This document shows positions 43,088-51,364 of a stretch of 64,000 nt of DNA, piece by piece. The translations under genes and the position numbers were made by a program. The notes below the pieces were generated by a model. That model did no database searches. It was not told the DNA's origin and worked only from the letters and a program-made list of their open reading frames with translations. Positions within the stretch are counted from its first letter, which is position 1. Each line of letters begins with the position of its first letter. This DNA is from Streptomyces cinnabarinus (GTDB lineage Bacteria > Actinomycetota > Actinomycetes > Streptomycetales > Streptomycetaceae): positions 7,378,001 through 7,442,000 of the forward strand of contig NZ_CP114413.1 of the NCBI RefSeq assembly GCF_027270315.1, written 5' to 3'.

Positions 43088-44329
43088 TCAGATCACTCCG
43101 TTCGACTTGAGCAGGCGCAGCTCCTCGTCGCCGAGGCCGAGCTCGCCGATGAAGACCTCTTCGTTGTGCTGGCCGAGCAGTGGTGAACTGGTCACCTCGA
43201 CAGGGGAGTCGGACAGCTTCAGCGGGCTGCCGACGGTCACGAAGTCGCCCCGCTCGGGGTGCGGCACGGTGACCACCATCTCGTTGTCGACCAGCGAGGA
43301 GTCCTCGATGATCTCCTTGGTGGACAGGATCGGACCGCACGGGATGTTGTGCGCGTTGAGCTTCTCCAGCACCTCCCACTTGGGCAGGGTGGAGGACCAT
43401 TCCTCGATCAGCTGGAACATCTTGTTCAGCTGGGGCAGCCGGGACTCCGGCGTCGCCCACTCCGGGTCCTCGGCGAGCTCGGGGCGGCCGATCAGCTCAC
43501 TGATCGGCTTCCAGCCGACGGGCTGGACGATCACATACACGTAGTCGTTCGGGCCGCCCGGCGCGCACTTGACCGCCCAGCCCGGCTGGCCGCCGCCGGA
43601 GGCGTTGCCCGAGCGGGGAACCTCCGTGCCGAAGTCCTCGTTGGGATATTCAGCGAGGGGGCCGTGGGACAGGCGCTGCTGGTCGCGCAGCTTCACCCGG
43701 CAGAGGTTGAGCACCGCGTGCTGCATGGCCACGTTCACCCGCTGACCACGCCCGGTGGTCTCCCGCTGGAACAGCGCGGCGAGAATCCCCGCCACCGCGT
43801 GGACGCCCGTGCCCGAGTCGCCGATCTGGGCCCCCGTCGCCAGCGGCGGCCCGTCCTCGAACCCGGTGGTCGACATCGACCCGCCCATGGCCTGCGCGAC
43901 GACCTCGTACGCCTTGAAGTTGGTGTACGGGCCCTCGCCGAATCCCTTGATGGAGGCGTAGACGATCCGAGGATTGATCTCCTGGATACGGTCCCAGGTG
44001 AAGCCCATCCGGTCGATCGCGCCGGGGCCGAAGTTCTCGACCATGACGTCGGAGCGGCGGATCAGCTCGGTGAGGATCTCCTTGCCGCGCTCGGTCTTGG
44101 TGTTGAGGGTGATGCTCCGCTTGTTGCAGTTGAGCATCGTGAAATAGAGCGAGTCGACGTCCGGGAGGTCGCGCAGCTGCTTGCGTGTGATGTCGCCGGT
44201 CGGCGCCTCCAGCTTGACGACGTCCGCGCCGAGCCAGGCGAGCAGCTGGGTCGCGGAGGGCCCGGACTGTACGTGCGTCATGTCCAGGACGCGGATGCCT
44301 TCGAGGGCCTTGGTCGGCGTTCCAGTCAT
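43088..44329 (-). CDS. frc: Formyl-CoA:oxalate CoA-transferase (class III CoA-transferase)
   Basis: A 413-residue CoA-transferase III. The catalytic Asp is seen in the motif QIGDSGTGVHA and the flexible glycine loop in SGNASGGGQPGWAVKC, both typical of Frc. The reaction moves CoA from formyl-CoA (or another acyl-CoA) to oxalate. The ATG at 44329 is chosen because GAGG lies 8 nt upstream, overlapping the oxc stop; an upstream GTG is possible. It sits between the Oxc-like ThDP enzyme and the acyl-CoA synthetase with almost no spacing. Confidence 0.92.
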   Translation of the reverse strand: MTGTPTKALEGIRVLDMTHVQSGPSATQLLAWLGADVVKLEAPTGDITRKQLRDLPDVDSLYFTMLNCNKRSITLNTKTERGKEILTELIRRSDVMVENFGPGAIDRMGFTWDRIQEINPRIVYASIKGFGEGPYTNFKAYEVVAQAMGGSMSTTGFEDGPPLATGAQIGDSGTGVHAVAGILAALFQRETTGRGQRVNVAMQHAVLNLCRVKLRDQQRLSHGPLAEYPNEDFGTEVPRSGNASGGGQPGWAVKCAPGGPNDYVYVIVQPVGWKPISELIGRPELAEDPEWATPESRLPQLNKMFQLIEEWSSTLPKWEVLEKLNAHNIPCGPILSTKEIIEDSSLVDNEMVVTVPHPERGDFVTVGSPLKLSDSPVEVTSSPLLGQHNEEVFIGELGLGDEELRLLKSNGVI

Positions 44330-44339
44330 GGCGGTCACC

Positions 44340-46022
44340 TCACTTGTACATGGTCTGGTTCATGGTTCCGGGGGCGTACGCGTCCGGGTCGACCCAGACG
44401 TTGATCAGCGAGGGCTTCCCCGACTCGCGGGCGCGGCGGAGGGCGGGGCCGATGTCGGCGGGGTCGCGGACCTCCTCGCCGTAACCGCCCAGCATCTGCG
44501 CGAACTTGTCGTAGTGGACATCGCCGAGGGTGTTGCCGACGCGCTCGCGGGCCTCGCCGTACTTGGCCTTCTGGCCGTAACGGATCTGGTTCATCGAGGA
44601 GTTGTTGCCGACGATGCCGACGAAGGGCAGGTCGTAGCGGACGAGGGTCTCGAAGTCCCAGCCGGTGAGGGAGAAGGCGCCGTCGCCGAAGAGGGCGACC
44701 ACCTCCTTGTCCGGCCGGGCCTGCTTGGCCGCGAGCACGAAGGGGACGCCGACGCCGAGGGTGCCGAGCGGACCCGGGTCCATCCAGTGGCCGGGCGACT
44801 TGGGCTGCACCACCTGGCCGGAGAAGGTGACGATGTCGCCGCCGTCGCCGATGTAGAGGGAGTCCTCGGTGAGGAAGTCGTTGATCTCGCTGACCAGCCG
44901 GTAGGGGTGGATCGGGGAGGCGTCGGAGCGCAGGTGCGGCAGCCGCTTCTCGATCGCGGTCTGTTCGGCCGAGCGCAGCTCGTCCAGCCACTCCTTGCGC
45001 TTGGAGGCACCGCCGTTGAGGCGCCCGGAGGCGGCCTCGGTCACCGCCTTCAGCACCAGACCGGCGTCCCCGACGATGCCGAGGTCGATGTCGCGGTTCT
45101 TGCCGACGGTCCGGTAGTCCAGATCGATCTGGACGACCGTCGCGTCCGGCGACAGCCGCTTTCCGTAGCCCATGCGGAAGTCGAAGGGCGTGCCGACGAT
45201 GACGATGACGTCGGCGCCGGAGAAGGCGTAGCGGCGCGACAGCTGGAAGTGGTGCGGGTCGCCGGGCGGCAGGGTGCCGCGTCCGGCGCCGTTCATGTAC
45301 GCCGGGATGTTGAGGGTGCGGACGAGCTCGATGGCCGCCTCGGTGCCGCGGGTGGTCCACACCTGGCTGCCCAGCAGGATGGCGGGCTTCTCGGCGTGCA
45401 CCAGCAGATCGGCGAGCTTCTCGATGGCCTCGGGGTCGCCGGCCGAGCGGGTCGAGGCGCGGTAGGCGCCGGGCCGGGGCACGCGGGCCTTGTCGGCGGG
45501 CACCTTGGCGTCCAGGACGTCGCGCGGGATCTCCAGGAAGGAGGGTCCGGGCGCGCCGTGGTAGCACTCGCGGAACGCCATGGACACCATGTCCGCCGCG
45601 CGCGCCGTGTCCGGCACGGCCGCCGCGAACTTGGTGATCGGCGTCATCATGTCGACGTGCGGGAGGTCCTGGAGGGACCCCATCTTGTGCTGGGTGAGGG
45701 CGCCCTGGCCGCCGATCAGCAGCATGGGCGACTCGGCGCGGAAGGCGTTGGCGACGCCGGTGACGGCGTCGGTCGTGCCGGGCCCCGCGGTGACGACGGC
45801 GCAGCCGGGCTTGCCGGTGATGCGGGCGTAGCCGTCGGCGGCGTGCGCGGCGACCTGCTCGTGGCGGACGTCGACGACCTCGATGCCCTCGTCGACGCAG
45901 CCGTCGTAGATGTCGATGATGTGGCCGCCGCACAGGGTGTAGATGCGATCGACTCCCTCGGCCTTGAGGGCCTTGGCTACGAGATGACCACCGGAAATGA
46001 GGTCCTGGGTGTCGTCGGGCAT
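44340..46022 (-). CDS. oxc: Oxalyl-CoA decarboxylase-like ThDP enzyme
   Basis: A 560-residue thiamine-diphosphate enzyme. It has the catalytic Glu in VRHEQVAAHAADGYAR, the three-domain acetolactate-synthase fold and the ThDP-Mg motif GDGAFSLTGWDFETL...NNS. Operon pairing with frc points to oxalyl-CoA decarboxylation to formyl-CoA and CO2. However, the segment after the Glu helix reads LLIGGQGALTQHKMG, closer to acetolactate-synthase-like proteins than to the SSERE-type active-site loop of characterised Oxc, so 2-hydroxyacyl-CoA-lyase-like or other activity is possible. The ATG is 7 nt from AGGA. It is divergent from sucC across operator C. Confidence 0.78.
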   Translation of the reverse strand: MPDDTQDLISGGHLVAKALKAEGVDRIYTLCGGHIIDIYDGCVDEGIEVVDVRHEQVAAHAADGYARITGKPGCAVVTAGPGTTDAVTGVANAFRAESPMLLIGGQGALTQHKMGSLQDLPHVDMMTPITKFAAAVPDTARAADMVSMAFRECYHGAPGPSFLEIPRDVLDAKVPADKARVPRPGAYRASTRSAGDPEAIEKLADLLVHAEKPAILLGSQVWTTRGTEAAIELVRTLNIPAYMNGAGRGTLPPGDPHHFQLSRRYAFSGADVIVIVGTPFDFRMGYGKRLSPDATVVQIDLDYRTVGKNRDIDLGIVGDAGLVLKAVTEAASGRLNGGASKRKEWLDELRSAEQTAIEKRLPHLRSDASPIHPYRLVSEINDFLTEDSLYIGDGGDIVTFSGQVVQPKSPGHWMDPGPLGTLGVGVPFVLAAKQARPDKEVVALFGDGAFSLTGWDFETLVRYDLPFVGIVGNNSSMNQIRYGQKAKYGEARERVGNTLGDVHYDKFAQMLGGYGEEVRDPADIGPALRRARESGKPSLINVWVDPDAYAPGTMNQTMYK

Positions 46023-46074
46023 GGCGAAGTCCTGTCCCTTCGTAGGGGGTTGGAACGGCTCTCGCGGTACATTG

Positions 46075-46098
46075 CATACAGTCGACGAATACTGTATG
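46075..46098. promoter_or_regulatory. Candidate GntR/FCD operator C (oxc / sucC divergent promoter)
   Basis: A perfect inverted repeat CATACAGT-N8-ACTGTATG whose spacer supplies CGACGAA, giving CAGTCGACGAATAC. It is 52 bp from the oxc start and 69 bp from the sucC start. It shares GTCGACGAA with site A and the (C/T)(A/C)TACAGT half-site with sites A and B. Confidence 0.65.
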
Positions 46099-46167
46099 AA
46101 GCTTGTTATCCCGCATCCGGTGGGTGGTGTCCAGGGGGCGTGCGGCACTTTTGAGTCAGGAGCCGGA

Positions 46168-47298
46168 ATGGACCTGTACGAGCACCAGGCAAGGGAACTC
46201 TTCGAGGAACACGGCATCTTGGTCCCGAGGGCCGAGGTCACGGACTCCGCCAAGGAGGCGCGCGAGATCGCTCGTCGGCTCGGCGGCCGGGTCGTCGTCA
46301 AGGCGCAGGTGAAGACGGGCGGACGTGGCAAGGCGGGCGGAGTGAAGCTCGCCGCCGACCCGGCCGCCGCCGAACTGACGGCCCGACAGATCATCGGCAT
46401 GGACATCAAGGGCCACCGCGTCGGCAAGGTGATGCTGGCCCAACCCGTGGACATCGAGACGGAGTTCTACGTCTCCTACGTCCTCGACCGCGCGGCCGGG
46501 CGGTTCCTCGCCATCGCCTCCGCGGAAGGCGGCATGGAGATCGAGGAGGTCGCCGCGAGCAGGCCCGAGGCGGTGGCCCGGGTCCACATCGACCCGGCGG
46601 AAGGCGTCACCTCGGCGAAGGCGAGCGAGATCGCGGACGCGGCCGGACTTCCCCCGCAGACCGTCGACGTGCTGGTACGGCTGTGGGAGGTGCTGGTCCG
46701 GGAGGACGCCGTCCTCGTCGAGGTCAATCCCCTTGTGCGGACTGCGCAGGGGCAGATCCTCGCCCTCGACGGCAAGGTCACCCTCGACGGCAACGCCGGG
46801 TTCCGGCAGGCGCGTTGGGGCGCGGAGGCGGACGCGCACGACGACCCGCTGGAGGCGGCCGCCGCGGCCAAGGGCCTCAACTACGTCAAGCTCGACGGCG
46901 AGGTCGGCATCATCGGCAACGGCGCCGGCCTGGTCATGTCGACGCTCGACGTGGTCGCCGGCTGCGGTGCCCGCCCCGCCAACTTCCTCGACATCGGCGG
47001 CGGCGCCTCCGCCCGGATCATGGCCGACGGGCTGTCCGTCATCCTCTCCGACCCGGCCGTGAAGTCCGTCTTCGTCAATGTCTTCGGCGGGATCACCGCC
47101 TGTGACGCGGTCGCCGACGGCATCGTGCAGGCCCTGGACACCGTCCGGCTGACCAAACCGCTCGTCGTCCGCCTCGACGGCAACAACGCGGCGCGCGGCC
47201 GCGCCATCCTCGACGCGCACGCCCACCCGCTGGTCCAGCAGGCCACCACCATGGACGGCGCCGCCCGGCAGGCCGCCCAACTCGCCACCTCAGCCTAA
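46168..47298 (+). CDS. sucC: Succinyl-CoA synthetase beta-subunit paralogue (SucC-like)
   Basis: A 376-residue ADP-forming ligase beta subunit with ATP-grasp features: VVKAQVKTGGRGKAGGVKLA near the N terminus, LVEVNPLV, and the CoA-ligase segment NGAGLVMSTLDVV...FLDIGGGAS...NVFGGI. It forms a heteromer with SucD. Because it is divergent from oxc/frc across a shared operator, it may be a second, specialised copy that handles oxalyl-, formyl- or succinyl-CoA rather than the TCA-cycle enzyme. CAGGAG precedes the ATG. Confidence 0.92.
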   Translation: MDLYEHQARELFEEHGILVPRAEVTDSAKEAREIARRLGGRVVVKAQVKTGGRGKAGGVKLAADPAAAELTARQIIGMDIKGHRVGKVMLAQPVDIETEFYVSYVLDRAAGRFLAIASAEGGMEIEEVAASRPEAVARVHIDPAEGVTSAKASEIADAAGLPPQTVDVLVRLWEVLVREDAVLVEVNPLVRTAQGQILALDGKVTLDGNAGFRQARWGAEADAHDDPLEAAAAAKGLNYVKLDGEVGIIGNGAGLVMSTLDVVAGCGARPANFLDIGGGASARIMADGLSVILSDPAVKSVFVNVFGGITACDAVADGIVQALDTVRLTKPLVVRLDGNNAARGRAILDAHAHPLVQQATTMDGAARQAAQLATSA

Positions 47299-47312
47299 GG
47301 AGACGGGACACC

Positions 47313-48197
47313 ATGGCGATCTACCTGACCAAGGAGAGCAAGGTCCTCGTCCAGGGCATGACCGGCGGCGAGGGCATGAAGCACACCCGGCGCATGCTCG
47401 CCGCGGGCACCAACGTCGTCGGCGGCGTCAACCCCCGCAAGGCGGGCCGCACCGTCGACTTCGACGACCGCGCCGTCCCGGTCTTCGGCTCGGTCGCCGA
47501 GGGCATCGCGGAGACCGGCGCGGACGTCAGCGTCCTCTTCGTACCGCCCGCCTTCGCCAAGGCGGCCGTCACCGAGGCCGCCGACGCCGGGATCGGCCTC
47601 GCGGTCGTCATCACCGAGGGCATCCCCGTGCACGACTCCGTCGCCTTCACCACCTACGCGCAGGACAAGGGCACCCGTGTCATCGGCCCCAACTGCCCCG
47701 GCCTGATCACCCCGGGCCAGTCCAACGCGGGCATCATCCCGGCCGACATCACCAAGCCCGGCCGCATCGGCCTGGTCTCCAAGTCGGGCACGCTCACCTA
47801 TCAACTCATGTACGAACTGCGCGACATCGGCTTCTCCACCTGTGTCGGCATCGGCGGCGACCCGGTCATCGGGACCACCCACATCGACTGCCTCGCCGCC
47901 TTCCAGGACGACCCCGACACCGAACTCATCGTCCTCATCGGGGAGATCGGCGGCGACGCCGAGGAACGCGCGGCCGCGTACATCCGCGACCACGTCACCA
48001 AGCCCGTCGTCGGCTACATCGCCGGATTCACCGCTCCCGAGGGCAAGACCATGGGCCACGCGGGCGCCATCGTCTCCGGCTCCTCCGGTACGGCGGCGGC
48101 GAAGCAGGAAGCCCTGGAAGCGGCCGGGGTACGGGTGGGGAGCACCCCGACCGAGACCGCGAAGCTCGTCCTCGCCCGGCTCGAAGAGCAGCCGTAA
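47313..48197 (+). CDS. sucD: Succinyl-CoA synthetase alpha-subunit paralogue (SucD-like)
   Basis: A 294-residue ligase alpha subunit with the N-terminal CoA-binding Rossmann fold (KVLVQGMTGGEGMKHT), IGPNCPGLITPG, and the phosphorylated His in TMGHAGAIVSGSSGT. It starts 14 bp after SucC with AAGGAGA. SucCD phosphorylates ADP while releasing CoA from an acyl-CoA, or the reverse. The substrate of this regulon copy is not proven. Confidence 0.93.
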   Translation: MAIYLTKESKVLVQGMTGGEGMKHTRRMLAAGTNVVGGVNPRKAGRTVDFDDRAVPVFGSVAEGIAETGADVSVLFVPPAFAKAAVTEAADAGIGLAVVITEGIPVHDSVAFTTYAQDKGTRVIGPNCPGLITPGQSNAGIIPADITKPGRIGLVSKSGTLTYQLMYELRDIGFSTCVGIGGDPVIGTTHIDCLAAFQDDPDTELIVLIGEIGGDAEERAAAYIRDHVTKPVVGYIAGFTAPEGKTMGHAGAIVSGSSGTAAAKQEALEAAGVRVGSTPTETAKLVLARLEEQP

Positions 48198-48246
48198 AGC
48201 ACCAGCGCCCGCCGCCCCCGACTGTGCACCGAGAGCGGAGCAACCC

Positions 48247-49794
48247 ATGGCAACCACAACCACCCTCACCCTGAAATGCGGCACCTCCTGGTCCGACGCC
48301 TGGCAGCGCTGTCTCACCGTCGCCCCGGAGGCCTTCCGGGACGACCGCGTCCTCAACCTGTGGAACGGCAGCTGGCAGGCGGACGGCCGGGCCCTGCCCG
48401 CCACCAGCCCCGTCGACGGCAGCCCCATAGCGGGCCCGCCCCGCCTGGACCGGGCCACCGCCCACCGGGCCGTACGCGCCTCGCTCGACCAGCACCGCGC
48501 CTGGCGCCACCTCCCGCTGGAGGAGCGCCGCGCCCGCGTCGCGGCCACCCTCGACGCCCTCACCCAGCACCGCGAACTCCTCGCGCTGCTGCTGGTCTGG
48601 GAGATCGGCAAGCCCTGGCGGCTCGCCCAGGCCGACGTCGACCGGGCCATCGACGGAGTGCGCTGGTACGTCGACGGCATCGAGCCGATGCTCGCCGGAC
48701 GGGCCCCGCTCGACGGACCGGTTTCCAACATCGCGAGCTGGAACTACCCGATGAGCGTGCTCGTTCACGCAGTACTGGTACAGGCATTGGCAGGAAACGC
48801 GGTCATCGCCAAGACCCCGACCGACGGCGGCGTCGCCTGCCTCACCCTGGCCTCGGCGCTCGCCGCCCGTGAGGGGATACCCGTCACCCTCGTCAGCGGC
48901 AGCGGGGGCGAGCTGTCCCAGGCGCTGGTGCGGGCGCCCGAGATCGGCTGCGTCTCCTTCGTCGGGGGCCGCGACACCGGCGCCGCAGTGGCGACGGCCG
49001 TCGCCGACCTCGGCAAACGACATGTACTCGAACAGGAGGGACTCAACACCTGGGGTATCTGGAACTACACGGACTGGGACGCGCTCACCGCGGTCGTGCC
49101 CAAGCTCTTCGACTACGGCAAACAGCGCTGCACGGCGTACCCGCGCTTCGTCGTCCAACGCTCGCTGTTCGACGAGTTCCTCGCGGCGTACCTCCCGGCG
49201 GTGCGCACGCTCAGGGTCGGTCACCCGCTGGCCGTCGAGCACCCCGAGGACCCCTGCCCGGCACTGGACTTCGGACCGGTGATCAACGCGGCCAAGGCCA
49301 AGGAGCTGCACGACCAGGTCGCCGAGGCCGTCGACCGGGGCGCGGTGCCGCTGCACCGCGGCAGCCTGTCCGACGCGCGCTTCCTGCCCGGCCAGGACAC
49401 CTCGGCCTACGTCCACCCCGTCACGCTCCTGGGCCCGCCGCCGTCCTCACCGCTGCACCACGCGGAGCCGTTCGGGCCGGTCGACACCATCGTCCTGGTC
49501 GACACCGAGGCCGAGCTGCTGGCCGCCATGAACGCCTCGAACGGCGCGCTGGTGGCCACCCTCTCCACGGACGACCGGTCCGCCTTCGACCGGCTCGCCC
49601 CGCAGATCCGCGCCTTCAAGGTCGGCCACGGCAAGCCACGCTCCCGCGGCGACCGGGACGAGCTGTTCGGCGGATTCGGCGCGTCCTGGCGCGGGGCGTT
49701 CGTCGGCGGCGAGCTGCTGGTGCGGGCGGTGACGCGTGGACCGGCGGGGGAGAGGCTGCCGGGGAACTTCCCGGAGTACCACCTCATGCCGTAA
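48247..49794 (+). CDS. Aldehyde dehydrogenase family protein
   Basis: A 515-residue ALDH. The cofactor/oxyanion Asn is in SNIASWNYPMSV, the general-base Glu in VLEQEGLNTWG (where classical enzymes read ELGG), and the catalytic Cys in DYGKQRCTAYPRF. It is the third gene of the sucC-sucD unit (49-bp gap, GGAGCAACCC ahead of the ATG) and is followed by a 12-bp stem terminator. It could oxidise glyoxylate or another small aldehyde, or act in the acylating direction with CoA; the sequence does not decide. Confidence 0.88.
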   Translation: MATTTTLTLKCGTSWSDAWQRCLTVAPEAFRDDRVLNLWNGSWQADGRALPATSPVDGSPIAGPPRLDRATAHRAVRASLDQHRAWRHLPLEERRARVAATLDALTQHRELLALLLVWEIGKPWRLAQADVDRAIDGVRWYVDGIEPMLAGRAPLDGPVSNIASWNYPMSVLVHAVLVQALAGNAVIAKTPTDGGVACLTLASALAAREGIPVTLVSGSGGELSQALVRAPEIGCVSFVGGRDTGAAVATAVADLGKRHVLEQEGLNTWGIWNYTDWDALTAVVPKLFDYGKQRCTAYPRFVVQRSLFDEFLAAYLPAVRTLRVGHPLAVEHPEDPCPALDFGPVINAAKAKELHDQVAEAVDRGAVPLHRGSLSDARFLPGQDTSAYVHPVTLLGPPPSSPLHHAEPFGPVDTIVLVDTEAELLAAMNASNGALVATLSTDDRSAFDRLAPQIRAFKVGHGKPRSRGDRDELFGGFGASWRGAFVGGELLVRAVTRGPAGERLPGNFPEYHLMP

Positions 49795-49811
49795 GAAGCC
49801 GCAGGTCACAG

Positions 49812-49839
49812 CCAAGGGTGACCCGCCGGTCACCCTTGG
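49812..49839 (+). terminator. Terminator of the sucCD-aldehyde dehydrogenase unit
   Basis: A perfect 12-bp stem (CCAAGGGTGACC / GGTCACCCTTGG) with a CGCC tetraloop, 18 bp after the aldehyde dehydrogenase stop. Confidence 0.8.
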
Positions 49840-49970
49840 TGAAGTCCGTCCCCGATGGCTCCAGTCACCCCTCCCACCCGACAGATATGCAGGTGAAGGG
49901 CGCTCCGAAAGCTTGGTATTGTTGTCCATGTCGCCGCGGGGAACACCCCCGGCCAGGCGGCAGACACCTG

Positions 49971-50055
49971 GTCCGGGTGGCGGAATGGCAGACGCGCTAG
50001 CTTGAGGTGCTAGTGCCCTTTATCGGGCGTGGGGGTTCAAGTCCCCCCTCGGACA
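49971..50055 (+). tRNA. tRNA-Leu (anticodon GAG)
   Basis: An 85-nt class II tRNA. The acceptor stem is GTCCGGG/CTCGGAC with one G-T pair. The anticodon stem CTAGC/GCTAG encloses the loop TTGAGGT, giving anticodon GAG at 34-36, which reads CUC/CUU. A long variable arm (TGCCC/GGGCG) and the T-arm GGGGGTTCAAGTCCCCC follow. CCA is not encoded (CTA follows the discriminator A). A stem-loop terminator follows directly. Confidence 0.97.
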
Positions 50056-50062
50056 CTAGCTG

Positions 50063-50088
50063 AGACCCCTGATCATTGAGGGGTCTTT
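50063..50088 (+). terminator. Rho-independent-type terminator after tRNA-Leu
   Basis: An 8-bp stem AGACCCCT/AGGGGTCT around an 8-nt loop, followed by TTTCG. Confidence 0.8.
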
Positions 50089-50113
50089 CGCGTTTCCGGC
50101 GCCACCCCGCCCC

Positions 50114-51364
50114 CTACGGGACCCCCAGCTCGAAGATCACATACCCCGCGTAGGAACCCGAGGCCACGGCCGCGATGCCGAGGGGCCAGCACATCGCGAG
50201 CGGGCTCAGGCGGCGCAGGGCGAAGGCGAGCGGGAGATAGAGGGGGAACGCGGGCAGCAGATAGCGCGAGACGTTGGCGAAGATCTGCTGGCTGCCGAGG
50301 ATCAGGGCCATGGTCAGGACCGTGTAGACGACCAGTACGGCCGGTGGGCGTTGGCGGACGAGCAGGCCGAGCATGGTGAAGCCGAGCAGGACCGTGCCCA
50401 CGCCGACGACGTCCGCGAACGGGTAGGCGAAGAGATAGTCGAAGTGGCCGACCGGGACCGAGGTGAGGATGTCCAGGGTCTGCGCGCCGTAGTCGAAGGT
50501 GTGCGCCCAGGCGCCGTCCTGGAGCTTGAAGTAGCCGCCGTAGTCGCCCATTTCGTGTCCGACCCAGGCCAGATAGCCGATCAGGCCGAGCGGGGCGACG
50601 GCCAGGGCGAGCATGGGCCGTAGGACACCCTCCTGCTGTCGGTGGTGGCGCAGGGCGAGCAGTACGGCGACGGCCAGGGCCACGATCAGGGCGCCCGCGG
50701 TGGGGCGGTTGAGGCCGGCGAGGAAGGTGAGGAGACCGGCGGTGAGCCAGGAGCGGCTCAGCATGGCGTGGCAGGCCCAGGCGGCGAGGGCGACGTAGAG
50801 GGAGTCCGAGTAGACCGACCACTCCACGCCCGAGCCCGGCCACACCGCCCACAGTCCGGCCGCGGCCAGACCGGCCCGGCGGCCGCCGAGGTGTTCGGCG
50901 ACCGTGTAGATCCCGAGGGCCGCGGCGAACGACGCGAGGACGGAGACGAGCAGGCCGGCGCCGTACGAGCCCAGGCCGGTGGTCTCCGAGACCAGGCGCA
51001 TCAGGGCCGGGTACAGCGGGAAGAAGGCGGCCGAGTTGCCCTCGATGGTGATCATTCCGGTGGCGCCGGGGACCGGGACGAGCGCGGGGTCGTAGCCGTG
51101 TTCCGCGATCTGGCGGTACCACCAGCCGTCCCAGGTGGCGAGGACGTCCCAGGGGTGGGCGCCGCCGCCGAAGCGGGGGTGCTTCTCGCGGAAGTCGCCG
51201 GCCGAGTGCAGCAGCCAGAGGAAGACGGTGAAGCCGATCAGCTTCAGGGCACCGTAGAGGGCGAGGACGGGTCCGTAGCGCTCGGCGGCCTGGTGCAGCC
51301 GGGGGCGTTCGGGGGGCGGTTCCTCGGAGAGGCGGGCGTTCCAGGTGCTGACGGTGGCGCTCAT
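50114..51364 (-). CDS. Membrane glycosyltransferase, GT-C fold (PIG-V/mannosyltransferase-like)
   Basis: A 416-residue protein with about ten to eleven membrane helices. The first extracytoplasmic loop holds the acidic motif ATWDGWWYRQIAEHGYDP typical of GT-C/PIG-V-like mannosyltransferases using lipid-linked sugar donors. It overlaps the upstream GT2-GtrA gene by ATGA; that enzyme could make the polyprenyl-phosphate sugar donor. Together they suggest protein or glycolipid mannosylation at the outer face of the membrane. The acceptor is unknown. Confidence 0.82.
   Translation of the reverse strand: MSATVSTWNARLSEEPPPERPRLHQAAERYGPVLALYGALKLIGFTVFLWLLHSAGDFREKHPRFGGGAHPWDVLATWDGWWYRQIAEHGYDPALVPVPGATGMITIEGNSAAFFPLYPALMRLVSETTGLGSYGAGLLVSVLASFAAALGIYTVAEHLGGRRAGLAAAGLWAVWPGSGVEWSVYSDSLYVALAAWACHAMLSRSWLTAGLLTFLAGLNRPTAGALIVALAVAVLLALRHHRQQEGVLRPMLALAVAPLGLIGYLAWVGHEMGDYGGYFKLQDGAWAHTFDYGAQTLDILTSVPVGHFDYLFAYPFADVVGVGTVLLGFTMLGLLVRQRPPAVLVVYTVLTMALILGSQQIFANVSRYLLPAFPLYLPLAFALRRLSPLAMCWPLGIAAVASGSYAGYVIFELGVP

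Noticed and set aside
49971..50055. tRNA-Leu as an integration site of a mobile island
   Set aside because: No integrase gene and no direct repeat of the tRNA 3' end were seen in the window.
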